Assembly (NCBI RefSeq): GCF_003369915.1
Contig: NC_046677.1
Span: 24,880,913-24,944,912, forward strand
DNA: 64,000 bases
Origin: Drosophila miranda
Lineage: Eukaryota; Arthropoda; Insecta; Diptera; Drosophilidae
Direction: 5' to 3'
Made by a program: the position numbers and the translations under genes
Notes under the pieces: generated by a model
Told to the model about the DNA's origin: nothing
Databases searched by the model: none
The model's input: the letters and a program-made list of their open reading frames with translations, nothing else
Shown: piece after piece, positions 24,750 to 36,666 of the stretch
How the letters are laid out: the number at the start of each line of letters is the position of its first letter
Position numbering within the stretch: position 1 is the first letter of the stretch

Positions 24750-24755
24750 TTTATT
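24750..24755 (-). terminator. Polyadenylation signal of the UGT gene
   Basis: AATAAA on the minus strand, 60 bp past the UGT stop codon, in A+T-rich DNA. It gives a short 3' UTR of roughly 80 nt, common for fly UGT genes. Confidence 0.6.
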
Positions 24756-24814
24756 CTCGCGTGTGACTGTACAACACTTAGAAACTATTTAGCAACATTT
24801 ATGGCTTTCATCTC

Positions 24815-26539
24815 CTACAAACGCTTTTTTTCTTCATTCAGTTTTTGCGACCATTTGTGGGCTCTCTTGAGCATACGCCAGGGCAGCCAGATGGTTAGGA
24901 AAGCACCGAGCAAGAGGCAGCCGATGATGTCGAGCAGCAGATACTGATAGAGGGGTAGGAAGGCGCCGTGGGACTTCAGATGACGGGCCCCCCGATGTCG
25001 CATAATGTACTCGATCCAGAAGGTGGCCTCATCGAGCGGATGTATGGGATTATCGCGGAAGCGCTCCGAGACCTCCAGGGCACTGCGCTTGTACTGCGGC
25101 TCGTATATGAGCGTCTCGACGTTCCGCACGAGGTCATCGACTGTCAGTTTGGAGAAGACCAGGGATCGAGCATAACCCTCCCGCACTGATTTGATCGTGT
25201 TCCTGTGCTGATCCCCATAGAGGGGAATGCACAGCATCGGCACGCCCCAATAGATGCCCTCCTGGGTGCCAAAGATCCCTCCGTGGGTGATAAAGAGCTT
25301 AACATTCGGATGGGCCAGAATATCATTCTGCGGCATCCACTTCCTGATCATAACATTCGCGGGGAGCTGTCCAATCGAATCGTTTTCGTACTTCCAAATG
25401 ACTTGCTGCTTCAGCTGTCCAAAGGCCTTAAGGATCAGGGCGGTTTTATCTGCTGGCATATCCGTGCTCTTCATGTAGGAGCCCAAACTGAAGTACACCA
25501 CGCCATGGGTGGCGTTGTCCAGGAAGGATTGCAGATCGTCGGGCAACTTCTTCGCAGGCTGAATGTGCGCTCCTCCAACGTCTATGAGACCAGGCATGCT
25601 TGGCCGAGGGAGATCCACGCTGCGATGACTGTTGATCAGCATTAGAGAGATGTTACGCTCGAGATCATGCACATGGGGAAGGGAACCTGAAGGGCAGAAT
25701 GAGCAAAACATTAGAATAGATATCTATATCGAATGAGTGTTTTAGAGACTCACCATTGATCACTCCCTTGAAATACTTCTCGGCCATTTCCTGCATTTTG
25801 GGGAGATAGAACCACCGCCTCATCACCGCATCGTACAGCGATATATAGGCATTATAGGCACGCTGACTAAACGTCATCTGATCCGTATGCGATAGCAGGA
25901 GATGTGGTATCACTGACCAAGGCGTAAGGATGCCCATGGAATGATCCATGTTATCCGCATAGCCCATGGTGCCGATTGTGACCACCGGACAGTTGAACTT
26001 CTTCCCGAACATGAGGAAAGCCTCGTGGAAGAACTGCTCTAAGATCACCAGATCATAGTGATCGTCTTTGCTCTGGATTAGCTTTTGAACATTCGCATCC
26101 TTGAAGGCATGCTCTGTGGTCATCAGTCCAATGGTCCACCACAGCTGCAGATTCTGAAAATCACTGGCAAACTGCATGCTAAAGATGTTCTTTTTAGGAA
26201 CTGAGTGGAGAACACAGATTCTTTTTGAGTATTTCCTATCATTGAAGGTATGCCATCTACAGTGTACTCACAATGCTTGGGTATATCAAAGGATGGACTA
26301 ATAATGATCTCAGTGAGATTCTCGTGGGGTTGCTTGGTGGGATGATTGTTAACACTCGTCACGTGGTGTCCATGCCGTAGCAGATCCCGCTGAAAGTGCT
26401 CCAGCCAGAGCCAATGACTGGGCGCCGGAAAGGGTCCCATAAACAGTATCCTATAGGTTTCCCCCAGGCCGGACAGGCCGAGCAGACAGAAAATCATCAG
26501 GAATTTGCACTGCAGCTGCGTCTCCATCTGCATCAACAT
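24815..26539 (-). CDS. UDP-glucuronosyl/glucosyltransferase (UGT, GT1 family)
   Basis: Transfers a sugar from a UDP-sugar donor to small lipophilic molecules in the ER lumen (detoxification, pigment or pheromone metabolism). Exons: 26539-26272, 26200-25754 and 25686-24815, joined at GTGAGT donors and CAG acceptors with consistent phases, giving 528 residues, the usual UGT length. A signal peptide (hydrophobic FLMIFCLLGL) follows one of three close Met codons (26539, 26533, 26527). GHHVT carries the predicted catalytic His. The UGT signature runs from WMPQND (about 355) through FITHGG (about 370) to DQHRN (about 401). A C-terminal membrane helix (about 485-510) is followed by a lysine-rich tail ending KKRL, a KKxx ER-retrieval motif. 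No defect is seen, so it should be active. The subfamily cannot be set without alignment; UGT genes are known in the syntenic melanogaster region. Confidence 0.94.
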
Positions 26540-29500
26540 GATAGACAACAATTAACATTAACATCGACAATTAAAACGTCAGACGGAGTGGCTTGAGAAG
26601 TCGCGTAATTTGCGTCAGATTAGCATTGGAATTGGATTTGGCTTTGGCTTTGCTTTATGTTCCGTATATTATTTCAGTATTTGCATAAAACAGATTGCCT
26701 TTTCCACCCAACCAGATGGAAGTCTAATTAATAACGCCAGTTAGTTGAATGTTACTTTGAGTTAGGCAAATGAGGGTTTGCAATGCATGGAAAAGGGAAA
26801 ACTCTATAAGGAAACTGTTACAAAAGTGTGAAAAATTACTTCATATGTTTTATGAATATTTCCCTTAGCTAATATTGAATTTATAATTCTTTAGATTATA
26901 ATTATAATAATTCCAACATCGCACCTGTGTTAATGGTTCTGTGGTTCTGGTTTGTACACTTGTTCTTTTAATAAATGATTTCAATTTGATTTAAAAATAT
27001 TTATGAACATTCTTTTTTCAAACAAAAGAACAACTTTTGATAGACATTTGACACAAAATGTCATAAAGTTATTATTCAGCAACCTGAATTCCATTCATAC
27101 ATACATATATCACCCACTCAGATTTTCTTACATCATTTGAATACTGGCTCATTCTTTCACAGATGTTTTATCACTGATCTGGTCTTAATCCAGATTGAAT
27201 TCAAAGTATAAAGCGAACACACCTTTGGCTTTCGATCTGTTTGAAATGCAGCAAGTTAATTTCATCATTTTGTAATTAACAATTAATATTAGACAGCCAT
27301 AGCTTTATACGGTTTACGCCTCATATATGTATGTTAGTGTGGTTTTTACTACCATAATAAAGGTGCCTATACTCTGGTCTGTTTGGCTAGACATTCGAGT
27401 AATTGTGCTTTTAAAGATTTTGGTTTATTATTTGTGTACACTTTTCTAATCTTGCACTTTTCTTATCAGCGTCTGAAATGGGTCAACATTCGTGTCATTT
27501 GTTTATTCCTTGGTGCTTGCGGTGTTTTCCGCGTGCAACTTGAATAAAATGGGATTTAAATAAGCTTAGATTAGCCTTATGGCCTCTGACTTCTGCTCTT
27601 AATGAATTTATATTAGGCGCTAGTTCTGCGTGCTTTTATACCCCGGGCAAAGAGTGCTTTAGGCTTCAGGCACTGAAGTGTATTACGCGAGTGAATGAAC
27701 TCTGAAAAACGGTTTTAAAATCTGGCCATCGCTTCAGTCACAAATTCTTTCTCAATAAAAGTAAATGTCTTTGAAATGCTAGAAATAGTTGCAATAACTA
27801 ATAATAACTCATACTCGCATTTGATGTAAATTAATCTAAAATATATGAACGTGAAATTATTTTTAAAGTTCTTAAAGAGAAAGAGCAAACAGACAATGCA
27901 AGAACGATGATAAGACTTTCAAAATAATAATTATTTTTTTGACTTTGAACCTTTATCAACAGTTAAGTGGTTTCTTACAGGCTTATGTAAGTAATATGCA
28001 CCTGAATTAGTTCCTAATAAAACTATCCATAGGTATCCATAGTATTTAAATTTGTATTAACTTTTCTGTCAAATAAACTTCCTTGGAGTAAACATTTTTC
28101 ACTGCTTTTTCTTCATTCCATTGAGTTTTTATAGGTATGTTTACTCTTTCATTGATTATGCCTACGCTCAGTCGATTCTTTACGATTCTGTTGTTGTTTT
28201 TGCCTATGTTTTGCGCTCTCTATATATAAAGCCAACTACTACTGGACTATAAGTAAAAACCTGCTACTCGTCACCCAGATGTCATTGAGACGTGCTGATA
28301 AATTGCATGTGGAAGTAATATTTTGTCATCGCATTTCGCATTGTATTTCGATCATGCAATTTACTGTTATAATTTAATAGCTGAATTGTTGTTGCAGTTG
28401 CTTCCATTAGCTATTGCTGACGATTGTTTTTTTACTGCTATTGTAAAGAAAATATATGTGCGAGTAGGTATTCTTTTTATGGATTTCTACCAAGGTTTCG
28501 CTGTACACGTTAAAACATAATTGCTTTTAATGTAATTTGTTTAATGTTTGCCAGCTAATTGTTAATTTTGTTGAAATTAAATTTTTTTTATTACAAGGTG
28601 GTGGGAACGTGGTCAGAGATTTAGTAATTCAAAGATATTTTATAGATCTGATCTGCGCTAAAAAAACGTTTGATCAATGGGCGAGAGTGGCCGAAAAACG
28701 GGTTAACGGTAAAGGTGTTTTGAATGAAAAAGGTGAACGGAAAGGGGTCTCGTGGTTGGGCAATAGTTTGATGATTGTTTCGTTACAGTTTCCATTATAT
28801 CATTTTAATTAGTTCAAACAATTAAAGATATATAATAATTTTCCTATAAATTTGCACAATCTACGACACTTTACGAGTGGTTTTTAACGAGTTAAATCAA
28901 TCACGGAAAATGCTTCAATAAATAAATTAAAATTAATTAATATTATTCACTTTATATGTGTACTTGGTGTAAACCTTTTTTGTGATGTTGAACAACTAAG
29001 TAAATCGTGTTAATTTAATGCACAGATGAGCGTGTTTTTTAAATATAATTATATCAGCTATGAACTACAAATAGACTTTTTTCCCCCCAGTATAGCCTCT
29101 AAATTTGCTGTATATTTCTGATTTTTAAAATTATTCCAGAACTCGGTACTTGTACCATTTTAGTTTTTATTAGATTATGTGCAGTCTGTCTTTTATTTTA
29201 TTAAACATGTTAATCACCTTTAATTTGTTGAGTTCTTGAGCACTTCACTTCACCGAAATATATATATCACCTTAAGATATTTACAAAAATGTTTGTATGG
29301 TTCCTTTGTGCGACAAAGAAAATTAACACTTTGAAAAGATTCAAATTCGAATTCAAAAATTAGCGCGAAGCGCGACCGCTGGGCACCAAAGTGCAGTTAT
29401 CACTGAGACTCGGAGGCACGAAGGCGTCCCACGAGCCCGAGACCACCTCAACACTTAATCAGTCGCGGTCGCAGTCGAAGTCTCTGCCGCAGCTCCACAC

Positions 29501-31090
29501 AAACATTGACAAATAGATATGAAAAGCTTAGCTACAGTACAATCCGTATCTGTATCCGTGTTTGTGTGTGTGTGTCTGTAAGATTTGTGGGGGTTTCTGC
29601 AGCCCTGGCAGTTGAGGTAGCGACACAAAGGCAAATCAACCTGAGCATGGGGTCTCATTGTTTGCTGTACTCTTAGAGAGGGTATTGGGATTGCGATAAG
29701 AGCTTTGGAGTGTAAAGAATGAAAGGGTCTTGACCTTATAAATTATATAGATTATTATTAGGTACTACATATATGTAGGTTAACAGACGTCTCTTAGTTT
29801 CTGTTTCTATGCTAATTAGATTCTCCTATTTTCAGATCTCCCTGATCAGATCTACCCACACACCCGATTTATAGCTGCACGCAATATGCAACATACCCAA
29901 AACTTTTGTATATAGTAGAGATACATCTTAGTGCAATCTAATCAAAGTTTGGTCTTAAAATAATTTATATTCTATCATAAAGAACGTTACAAATGGTAAT
30001 TTAACAAAGTTCTTGAAAATTAGAGCCTAATCGTATCTTATGATATCCCAAAGCTGCCAAAGAACCAATAAATCTGAAAGGGTATCTTCGGTTTCGACTT
30101 CAGAGGCTGCTATTTCTTGCGTTACCTTAATCTTATTGTTTGAGTGTCGTTCTCTCGCACTGTTGACTGTGGACTCGTATGCGGCTGTGTTAATTACAAT
30201 ATTGTTACAATTGATTGCCAAGTGTTGCCAAAATAATTGTTGGCCTGTCAATGAGGTGAGGGATCTCCTCACCAGGTATGTATGTACATTTATGTGATTG
30301 ATTCACGTGTCGTTCATGAACAAAGAAATCGGAATGTGAAGCAGAATTTAGCAATGATCTTATCAAAGCAAAATTAATAAATAAATTAGAGTACAGAGTA
30401 TATACATGTATTTACCCATATATGTTTCATATAAACACGCATGAAGGCAACAAATAAACTGGTATTATCTTGCGAAAACAGGAATTTAGTCAAATAAATA
30501 TTCTATAATATTTCACGAGAGGCAATTAGTGGAATTTAAATATATATTCAATTTATTATATGCAACAACATTAAGAGAATAGCTAAATATATTCTACATA
30601 TGTATAAACATACAACTATTTTATTAATTGCGAACTGGCTAACAGTTTCAGGGTACATCCGCTATTCTATTCAGAAAAATCACCAAATTATTGGGAATAG
30701 TTCCAGGATACAACTCGAATGAGTACACCTAAAATCAATCACGATTCACTTGGAGGAAAGTATCATTAATTGTGGGGATTAACCATGCAAATCATTGCCA
30801 TTGCATTTCCCTGTGCATCACAAATAAAACAATGAACTCCATTGGCATTAAATTACAACTTAAGCGGGTTTCTTTTACAAGTACAAACGGAAACGACTGC
30901 CGACATTTTTCTGGCGTGAAAATTACTTTTAGCATTAAAAAAGTATTATTTGTGCATTCACCTTGAATGCGGTCAAGTTCACATTTCTGATAAGAGCAAA
31001 GCCGAAAGCCGCATCATTAAATTATAAATTGTAATTAATGTTTGTTAACTTTGGCTGTCAGAAAGCCAAAATGAAAGGAGAAAGACCAAG

Positions 31091-31120
31091 GTGAAAGGGA
31101 AAGGGAAAGGGAAAGAGAAA
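31091..31120. repeat. (GAAAGG)n short tandem repeat
   Basis: Purine-only repeat of about five hexamer copies. Confidence 0.7.
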
Positions 31121-31599
31121 GATAACGCGGGTGTAAGCAAATGACATGAAATGTGCCCCTCGTGAACATGCAACAAATTAAGGAAATCAAACAAAGTAAC
31201 AGAAACCAAAACCAGAAAGAACACCAGAGATGATATTCCGACTAAAAGATACCCAGTGATTATATGCCCATAAATCGTATCGAGTGAAGGGAAGCTCCAA
31301 CTCCTGAAAAATGTGAACATCACACGTTTATCTCGATTTGGAATGAAAAACAAAGTGATCTTTGGGGAATACACAGATGTAACTATATCAAAAAGGGTTC
31401 TTCCATGTGCAATGTGTCCAGTGGTGCTTGAGTACATCATAGCCTTTTACATTAATCGTGCCAGGGTATAAAACTCCAAAACTCAGTTCAAAATAGGGCA
31501 AAACACAACACAAGATGCCGAAAACATTTCATTGAAAATTGGCACGCTTCAATGAAGCGAGGCACCACCAAGAGCAACAGTCGACTCCAGTGCCAGTCG

Positions 31600-31645
31600 G
31601 GGCAGGGCAGGGCAGGGCCTGGGCCTGGGCATGGGCGTGGGCAGC
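31600..31645. repeat. GGGCAGG / GGGCCT short tandem repeats
   Basis: Two neighbouring short G-rich repeats, locally GC-rich in an A+T-rich interval. Confidence 0.6.
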
Positions 31646-34575
31646 GGGAACCCAAGTCCCGGCAACGATGATGGACGACCAGACCCCGGGCGTTGTTTGA
31701 TGGCAACTCAAGACATGGCCAAGAACGGCACTTTTGATGCAAACGATCGTCAAGACCACCACCAAAAACAAAACAAAAAAAATGTTCATTCATAAGCTCT
31801 GAGCGAGCAGACAAACAGTGGACATGCTACAATGGAAATGAATTGCCTGTAACAGAATGTTGCAGAGGGGGAGAGACACGGAAGAAACAGTGCATTAAAA
31901 CAGAGGCAAAAACAAACAAAAAAGATACATACTTCAAAGATAAGATTCATTTGGTTAAAGAAGCCTGAAAGTCAGTCGAGGATGAATGGCTTTTGATCGA
32001 AAAGAGCAATGAAGGGATTTAGTTTAGTGGGTAAAAGATTGGCTTACAACCGGGAATGGAATGATTTTACGGGAAGTATAAGAGTGTTTGTTTGCAGGGT
32101 TTTGTTGTACTGTGACAAATGGTTGGTAAAAAAGATCCTTGAAGGCAAAGGCCTTTGATGACGTTGGGCACTTACTAGAGCCTGGTTTCCCAATTCTGTA
32201 GTACACTGTTTCACTGCCTCAGTGTTTCCTTATTTTACTGTAGAGTGTGGTATATTCATGGGGAACATTTTGTGGTAGTTCCTGTTCCACTTCATAGGGT
32301 CTACAGCACTTTTAGATTCATTGAGGTGGTATCTCAAGTGGCAGTGAGAATTAGGATATCCTTTTTAGGTCTGGTATCATTGATTTTTCAGCTTCCATTT
32401 TTAAATATGTATTATATTTCCATGTTTGATGTTCACATTTTCGAATGCTTTTAGCTTAACTGAACCCAATGATTCAGTCGAATTATTTATGAGGTGCCAA
32501 CTACATTTGCCAACACCCAAAAAACGAATGATATTTTATTAGAACCCAACACTATAGGGCAGCCCATCCCTAGAACCCAAACGGGAATGTAATACAAGAA
32601 AACTATTTGTTAGTTTGCGCCAATTTAATGTTGACTTTGCACTTCAATCCACACACAGCCAAAGCCAAATTAGGGCAAATCAAACTGATACGATACGCAT
32701 AGAAGCGAGACCTTATTGTATCTTATTGTACCACCCATTGCCATTAGTTTTCATTTATCAATGTATCTATCTATCAATTAAGTGAACGTGCGCTTTTCCC
32801 AGGGGCGCTTTAGATAGGAGACAACATCGAAACAAAAAGATACAAGAACCAAACCCCCAACGGATGACACTGACAATTTCCACGGAACAATGAATGAGCA
32901 TTCGTTCGATCGCGTTGCGTGGGGCAATTAAAAATTTCACCCAAATAGCAAACGTTGCGCATGATTAGACCACGGAATTCGAGAAGTTCGAGGCGAATTT
33001 CATGCTCTCGACCCGCATCGGTGGAAAATTGGTGGACAGCCGGCGGGTGGTCGATGCCGACGACAGCAGAAAATTTGTCGAAACTTTGGCTCTGTACTCA
33101 ATATAGTTCTGTTATGGACTGTTAGGAGAAGAGTCTGAGGAGGAGATGATTGTTGTGTTGTGTGGCAGGGCTGGGAATCTTGTTTTGGCAGCTGTCAATG
33201 TGTCAATATTAATTTAATATGTCAGAGCCAGAAGCAGTATTCAGCACAATTTTAAATTGCGTTATAATGTGACACACGAGATGATGGGCTGGTGCTGGTG
33301 CTGCGACTCTCCCAAAACATGCCATTAGGGGTTGTACTTTTCACAACACTCAAGTGGTTACTCGAGGATATTCAATATCCTTAGCGATCAACCCCTCTTG
33401 ACTTTGACGACTGTTTTCATGTACCTACTTCAGGAGGGCCTCTGGTAGACGTCGAACAATTTGTTAATGAGCAAATTACATGGTATTTTCGTATAAATTC
33501 CAAGTTCATTACCTTAACAATAAACTACGAGTATCCACAGCAGAACAGTGGACACGCCCTCAAAGTGATTCACAACCTCCCTCCCGTCCCCATACATTTT
33601 CCCAAGAATTTTTGGGAAATTCTTTCGATGATAAGGCAAACAACTATAAAAACTGTTGAAGCGTAAAAGGATGCCCCCAGAGTAGAGTGGAGTATGGTAT
33701 CGTGTAAGTGTAGGTGTACTTACCATTTCCTTTTCAGATATGCCTGGCAGGGTTGTCAAGTGTGCTCAGGGAACTGGGTTTGCCATGTTTTCATGAAATA
33801 TTTTGCATATTTCTTTGAATTTTTAGTGGAATTAATATATTTTATAGGTCATTCTCTTCTGCTAGGGTTGTCACATCTTTTTAGTATTATAATACTCTGA
33901 AACATGAAATCTATTGCTATTTTTCGTTCAATAAATTACGAAGAGAGAATTATGTTTTACCTCTAAACACATTTTTTTACTTTAGGATACCTTAAATATA
34001 TATTTTATGGTAATTCCTAGGGTTGTTCCCTTACAATAATTCATTTTCTGTCTTTTTTTAGTCCCTGAAAAGAGATTAAAACGTGAAATTATGAATAATT
34101 AAGTAGCTAAAATATTCAAAAATTATTCAAATAGCAACAGCCATACTGAAGCACTTGACAACCCTATATCCATACAGCACGTGTGTCTTTTCCCTGCATT
34201 TTCCCATATGCTCGAACAACATTTGACTTTGGGTCGTATCTTGCTTTGGCTTTATCGCCGATTTGGTTTCGAATGTTTTTTGGGATTGCAACGTGAGGAA
34301 TAATTTCCTCAGCTCCTGCCGCTCCTCCCTGCCCATGGAGCAATTAGTAAGAGTGCAGTTTTATGTGTTTATTTTTACATATGCCACAGCTGTGTGGTGT
34401 GGCCTAACCTAGATAGTCGTAGTCGTGGTCCGCCCCTGCCAAGGCAGGCACTCCTCCAGAACACTTCTCTCCTGTCCGTCAGAAGCGGCGGCCTGCAGCG
34501 ATGATGGGGGATGTGGGTTGGGGGGAGAAACACAAATTGTGCGTGATATGAAGTCATTCCTGTCGGCGTTATCAG

Positions 34576-34603
34576 GAGAGAGCGAGCGAGCGAGCGAGCG
34601 AGC
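34576..34603. repeat. (GAGC)n microsatellite
   Basis: About five GAGC tetramers preceded by GAGAGA. Confidence 0.8.
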
Positions 34604-36478
34604 AGCAGCCCCTAAGGGTTGCGGCGATGCAGTTGAGCCTTGAAGAGGGGCGTGTGTAATCGAACAAACACACAGCTCACAACTCACACAGATACTCCTT
34701 CATTTACATTTACACATGCATCTAGGGAAAATATAGCCCCGTCGCTAGTTTTGTGCTGGTTTCATAGGTGTTTTATGTGATTTCATGCCTTTAATTTATT
34801 AATGAACTAACCGCAGCGAATTCTTCTTCGTTTTGTTGTGTGTCTGATTTATGTGGCATCTGGCTGTCGGTCGGCTGGTTGGAATTTTTGATGCATGTCA
34901 GGGAGGTCTGGGTGCGGGACTCCATGCTGGTGTCAAAGGGTTCATTAGCACGCCAGAAGGATATTTACACGAGCACACACATAACAAGCGATCCAACAAT
35001 GCCAGCAAACAAGCAGCAGGAACGCAGAAACGCAGAAACGCAGGAACCGTACGGCACCGTGTGACTTATGTAACTTAATAGGCTGATGAAAAATGGTTAA
35101 GAGATTTTTATCACTCAACATGCAACAGACAGACAGACAGACAGCAAGAGGAAGGCAGTTGCAGCCGTGGCAAACAACATGTGGCACAAGCAATGGCAAA
35201 GGCAAAGCCAAAAGGCAAAGGCGATGCCCCAGCCAAATTGTATCCACATGTGTGCAGGCCCAGGCCCATTGGCGGGGCACCACCACCAAGATGATGATGT
35301 TCAGAGATCATCAGAAAGAGCGACCGCAGTCCAAGCAGCAGCACCACTGCACCGCCAAAACAAATTGAAAAATTTCAAGTCCTCAGCCTCTTGGCGCTCG
35401 CAATTGCTCAATCGCGGCGTACTTTCGTACTTTCGCGTGCTCGCCGCCAGCCAGAGGCCCCCTTAGGTGGAGGATGGGACAGAGAGCAGCACCCATTCGA
35501 TGGGGCCACACAGCGGAGGAGCAAGAGCCAGAGCACAGTGTCATCAGCGTTGCTCAGAGATGAGCAGAGAATATGGGGATTAGCCGGAAAAAGGGGGGAG
35601 AATGGCAGCAGAAATAGAGAGAATTCTAGGGTATACAAATCAGTGATGCTCTTAAGATATGTAGGAGGAGTAGGGATTCACTTGTGAAGAAATATATCTA
35701 GAAAGATCCTCACTATCAACAATATACCTCAGAGGAGTACTCTGATCTCTGATGTGGGCCAATTTACGAATCATTAGTCGAATCTCAAAAGAATTTTAAT
35801 TCAAAGGATCACAATTCAGTGGATCACAAGTTTTCCGATTTAATGATGCCCGAAATTTTCAGTGCAGCTTTATAGTAAATGAATAAAAAGCATTGAGTAC
35901 CATAGGTGTAGTATTTTTCGGGAATACTACGAATCATACAATTCTTAGAGATCATTAGAAACAATTCTTAGAAATCTCTTAGACTCACAGAGATCATTGG
36001 AACCCATTGCCAAAGACTGACAATCTAACATCTATCAATCCTATTCTGATATTTGAATATATGTATAATTGAATCATAAGATTATTATTAATTAAGTCAA
36101 TTAGTGTCCTCTTGCATCCCTTCGTATACTAAGGACACTAAGGACCTCATAGAGATCTTCCTCTCGTACCAGCAATTATATATCTTTCCATATCCCTTTG
36201 GCATCCCTTCGGATATCTGCTCATCACTGATATCTAGATACAAAGATTGGCGGCCCCTCATTCGCGCATTTACTGAGCGCCGAGCGGTCCGCGTCGCACA
36301 AAAGTCACTCGCGGGTGCGCCGTGGAATGGCGGTGGCATGGGCTTCGGAATCGGCATCGGGAAGCAACCATCGGTGGCAAGGCAGCCATGAGGTCCGTCG
36401 CTGTCTCATTGGGCCTCTCGGTCTCGGCAGAGCACTGCGTGCGGAATTTTCATTTCATTTTTCGAGTTCGGTCGCGGT

Positions 36479-36512
36479 TCAGTCTGTGAGAAAACGTTGT
36501 CGTGTCTGGTCG
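36479..36512 (+). promoter_or_regulatory. kon: Inr + DPE core promoter, probably kon-tiki
   Basis: Initiator TCAGTC at 36479-36484 puts +1 at A36481. Counting from it, positions +28 to +32 are GGTCG, a perfect match to the fly downstream promoter element RGWYV. There is no TATA box. Exact Inr-DPE spacing is required for function, so the match is meaningful. It is the best plus-strand core promoter I found upstream of kon-tiki and is followed by a UTR-like exon with a good donor. Assignment to kon-tiki is inferred from strand and order. Confidence 0.6.
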
Positions 36513-36666
36513 CTGCTTGCCTCGCGTTCGGCCTATCGTTCGATTTTCATTTTAGTGTTGCGGGTGGAGGCAATCGTCGCGGAAAACTCTGGCCGCCCCA
36601 TCAGAGTTTTCCTCTCTTCTCAGTGTGTGTATTCCTTCAAGTGTCTGTGTGTCTTTCCATGAGAAT
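36481..36666 (+). other. kon: Putative 5' UTR exon 1 of kon-tiki
   Basis: From the predicted start site to a strong donor, AGAAT|GTAAGT, at 36667. The exon is GC-richer than its surroundings. The intron would end before the coding exon at 40291, with CAG acceptors at 40280 (directly upstream of the ATG) or 39599. No cDNA is available to choose. Confidence 0.4.

Larger units (their letters stand above)
26560..36470. other. Non-coding interval between divergent UGT and kon-tiki
   Basis: About 9.9 kb with no reading frame that shows domain motifs or linked exons. 26.6-31 kb is strongly A+T-rich with TACATATG and TATATA words. 31091-31120 is a GAAAGG run, 31600-31645 a GGGCAGG/GGGCCT run and 34576-34603 a GAGC tetramer run. 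The 5' UTR of the UGT gene and distal regulatory DNA of kon-tiki would be expected here, but I cannot point to a defined site. Confidence 0.5.

Noticed and set aside
26272..26551. Splicing UGT exon 1 to the acceptor just before the Met at 26177
   Set aside because: That acceptor breaks the frame with the GTGAGT donor; the CAG at 26201 keeps it and restores the expected segment before FASDF.
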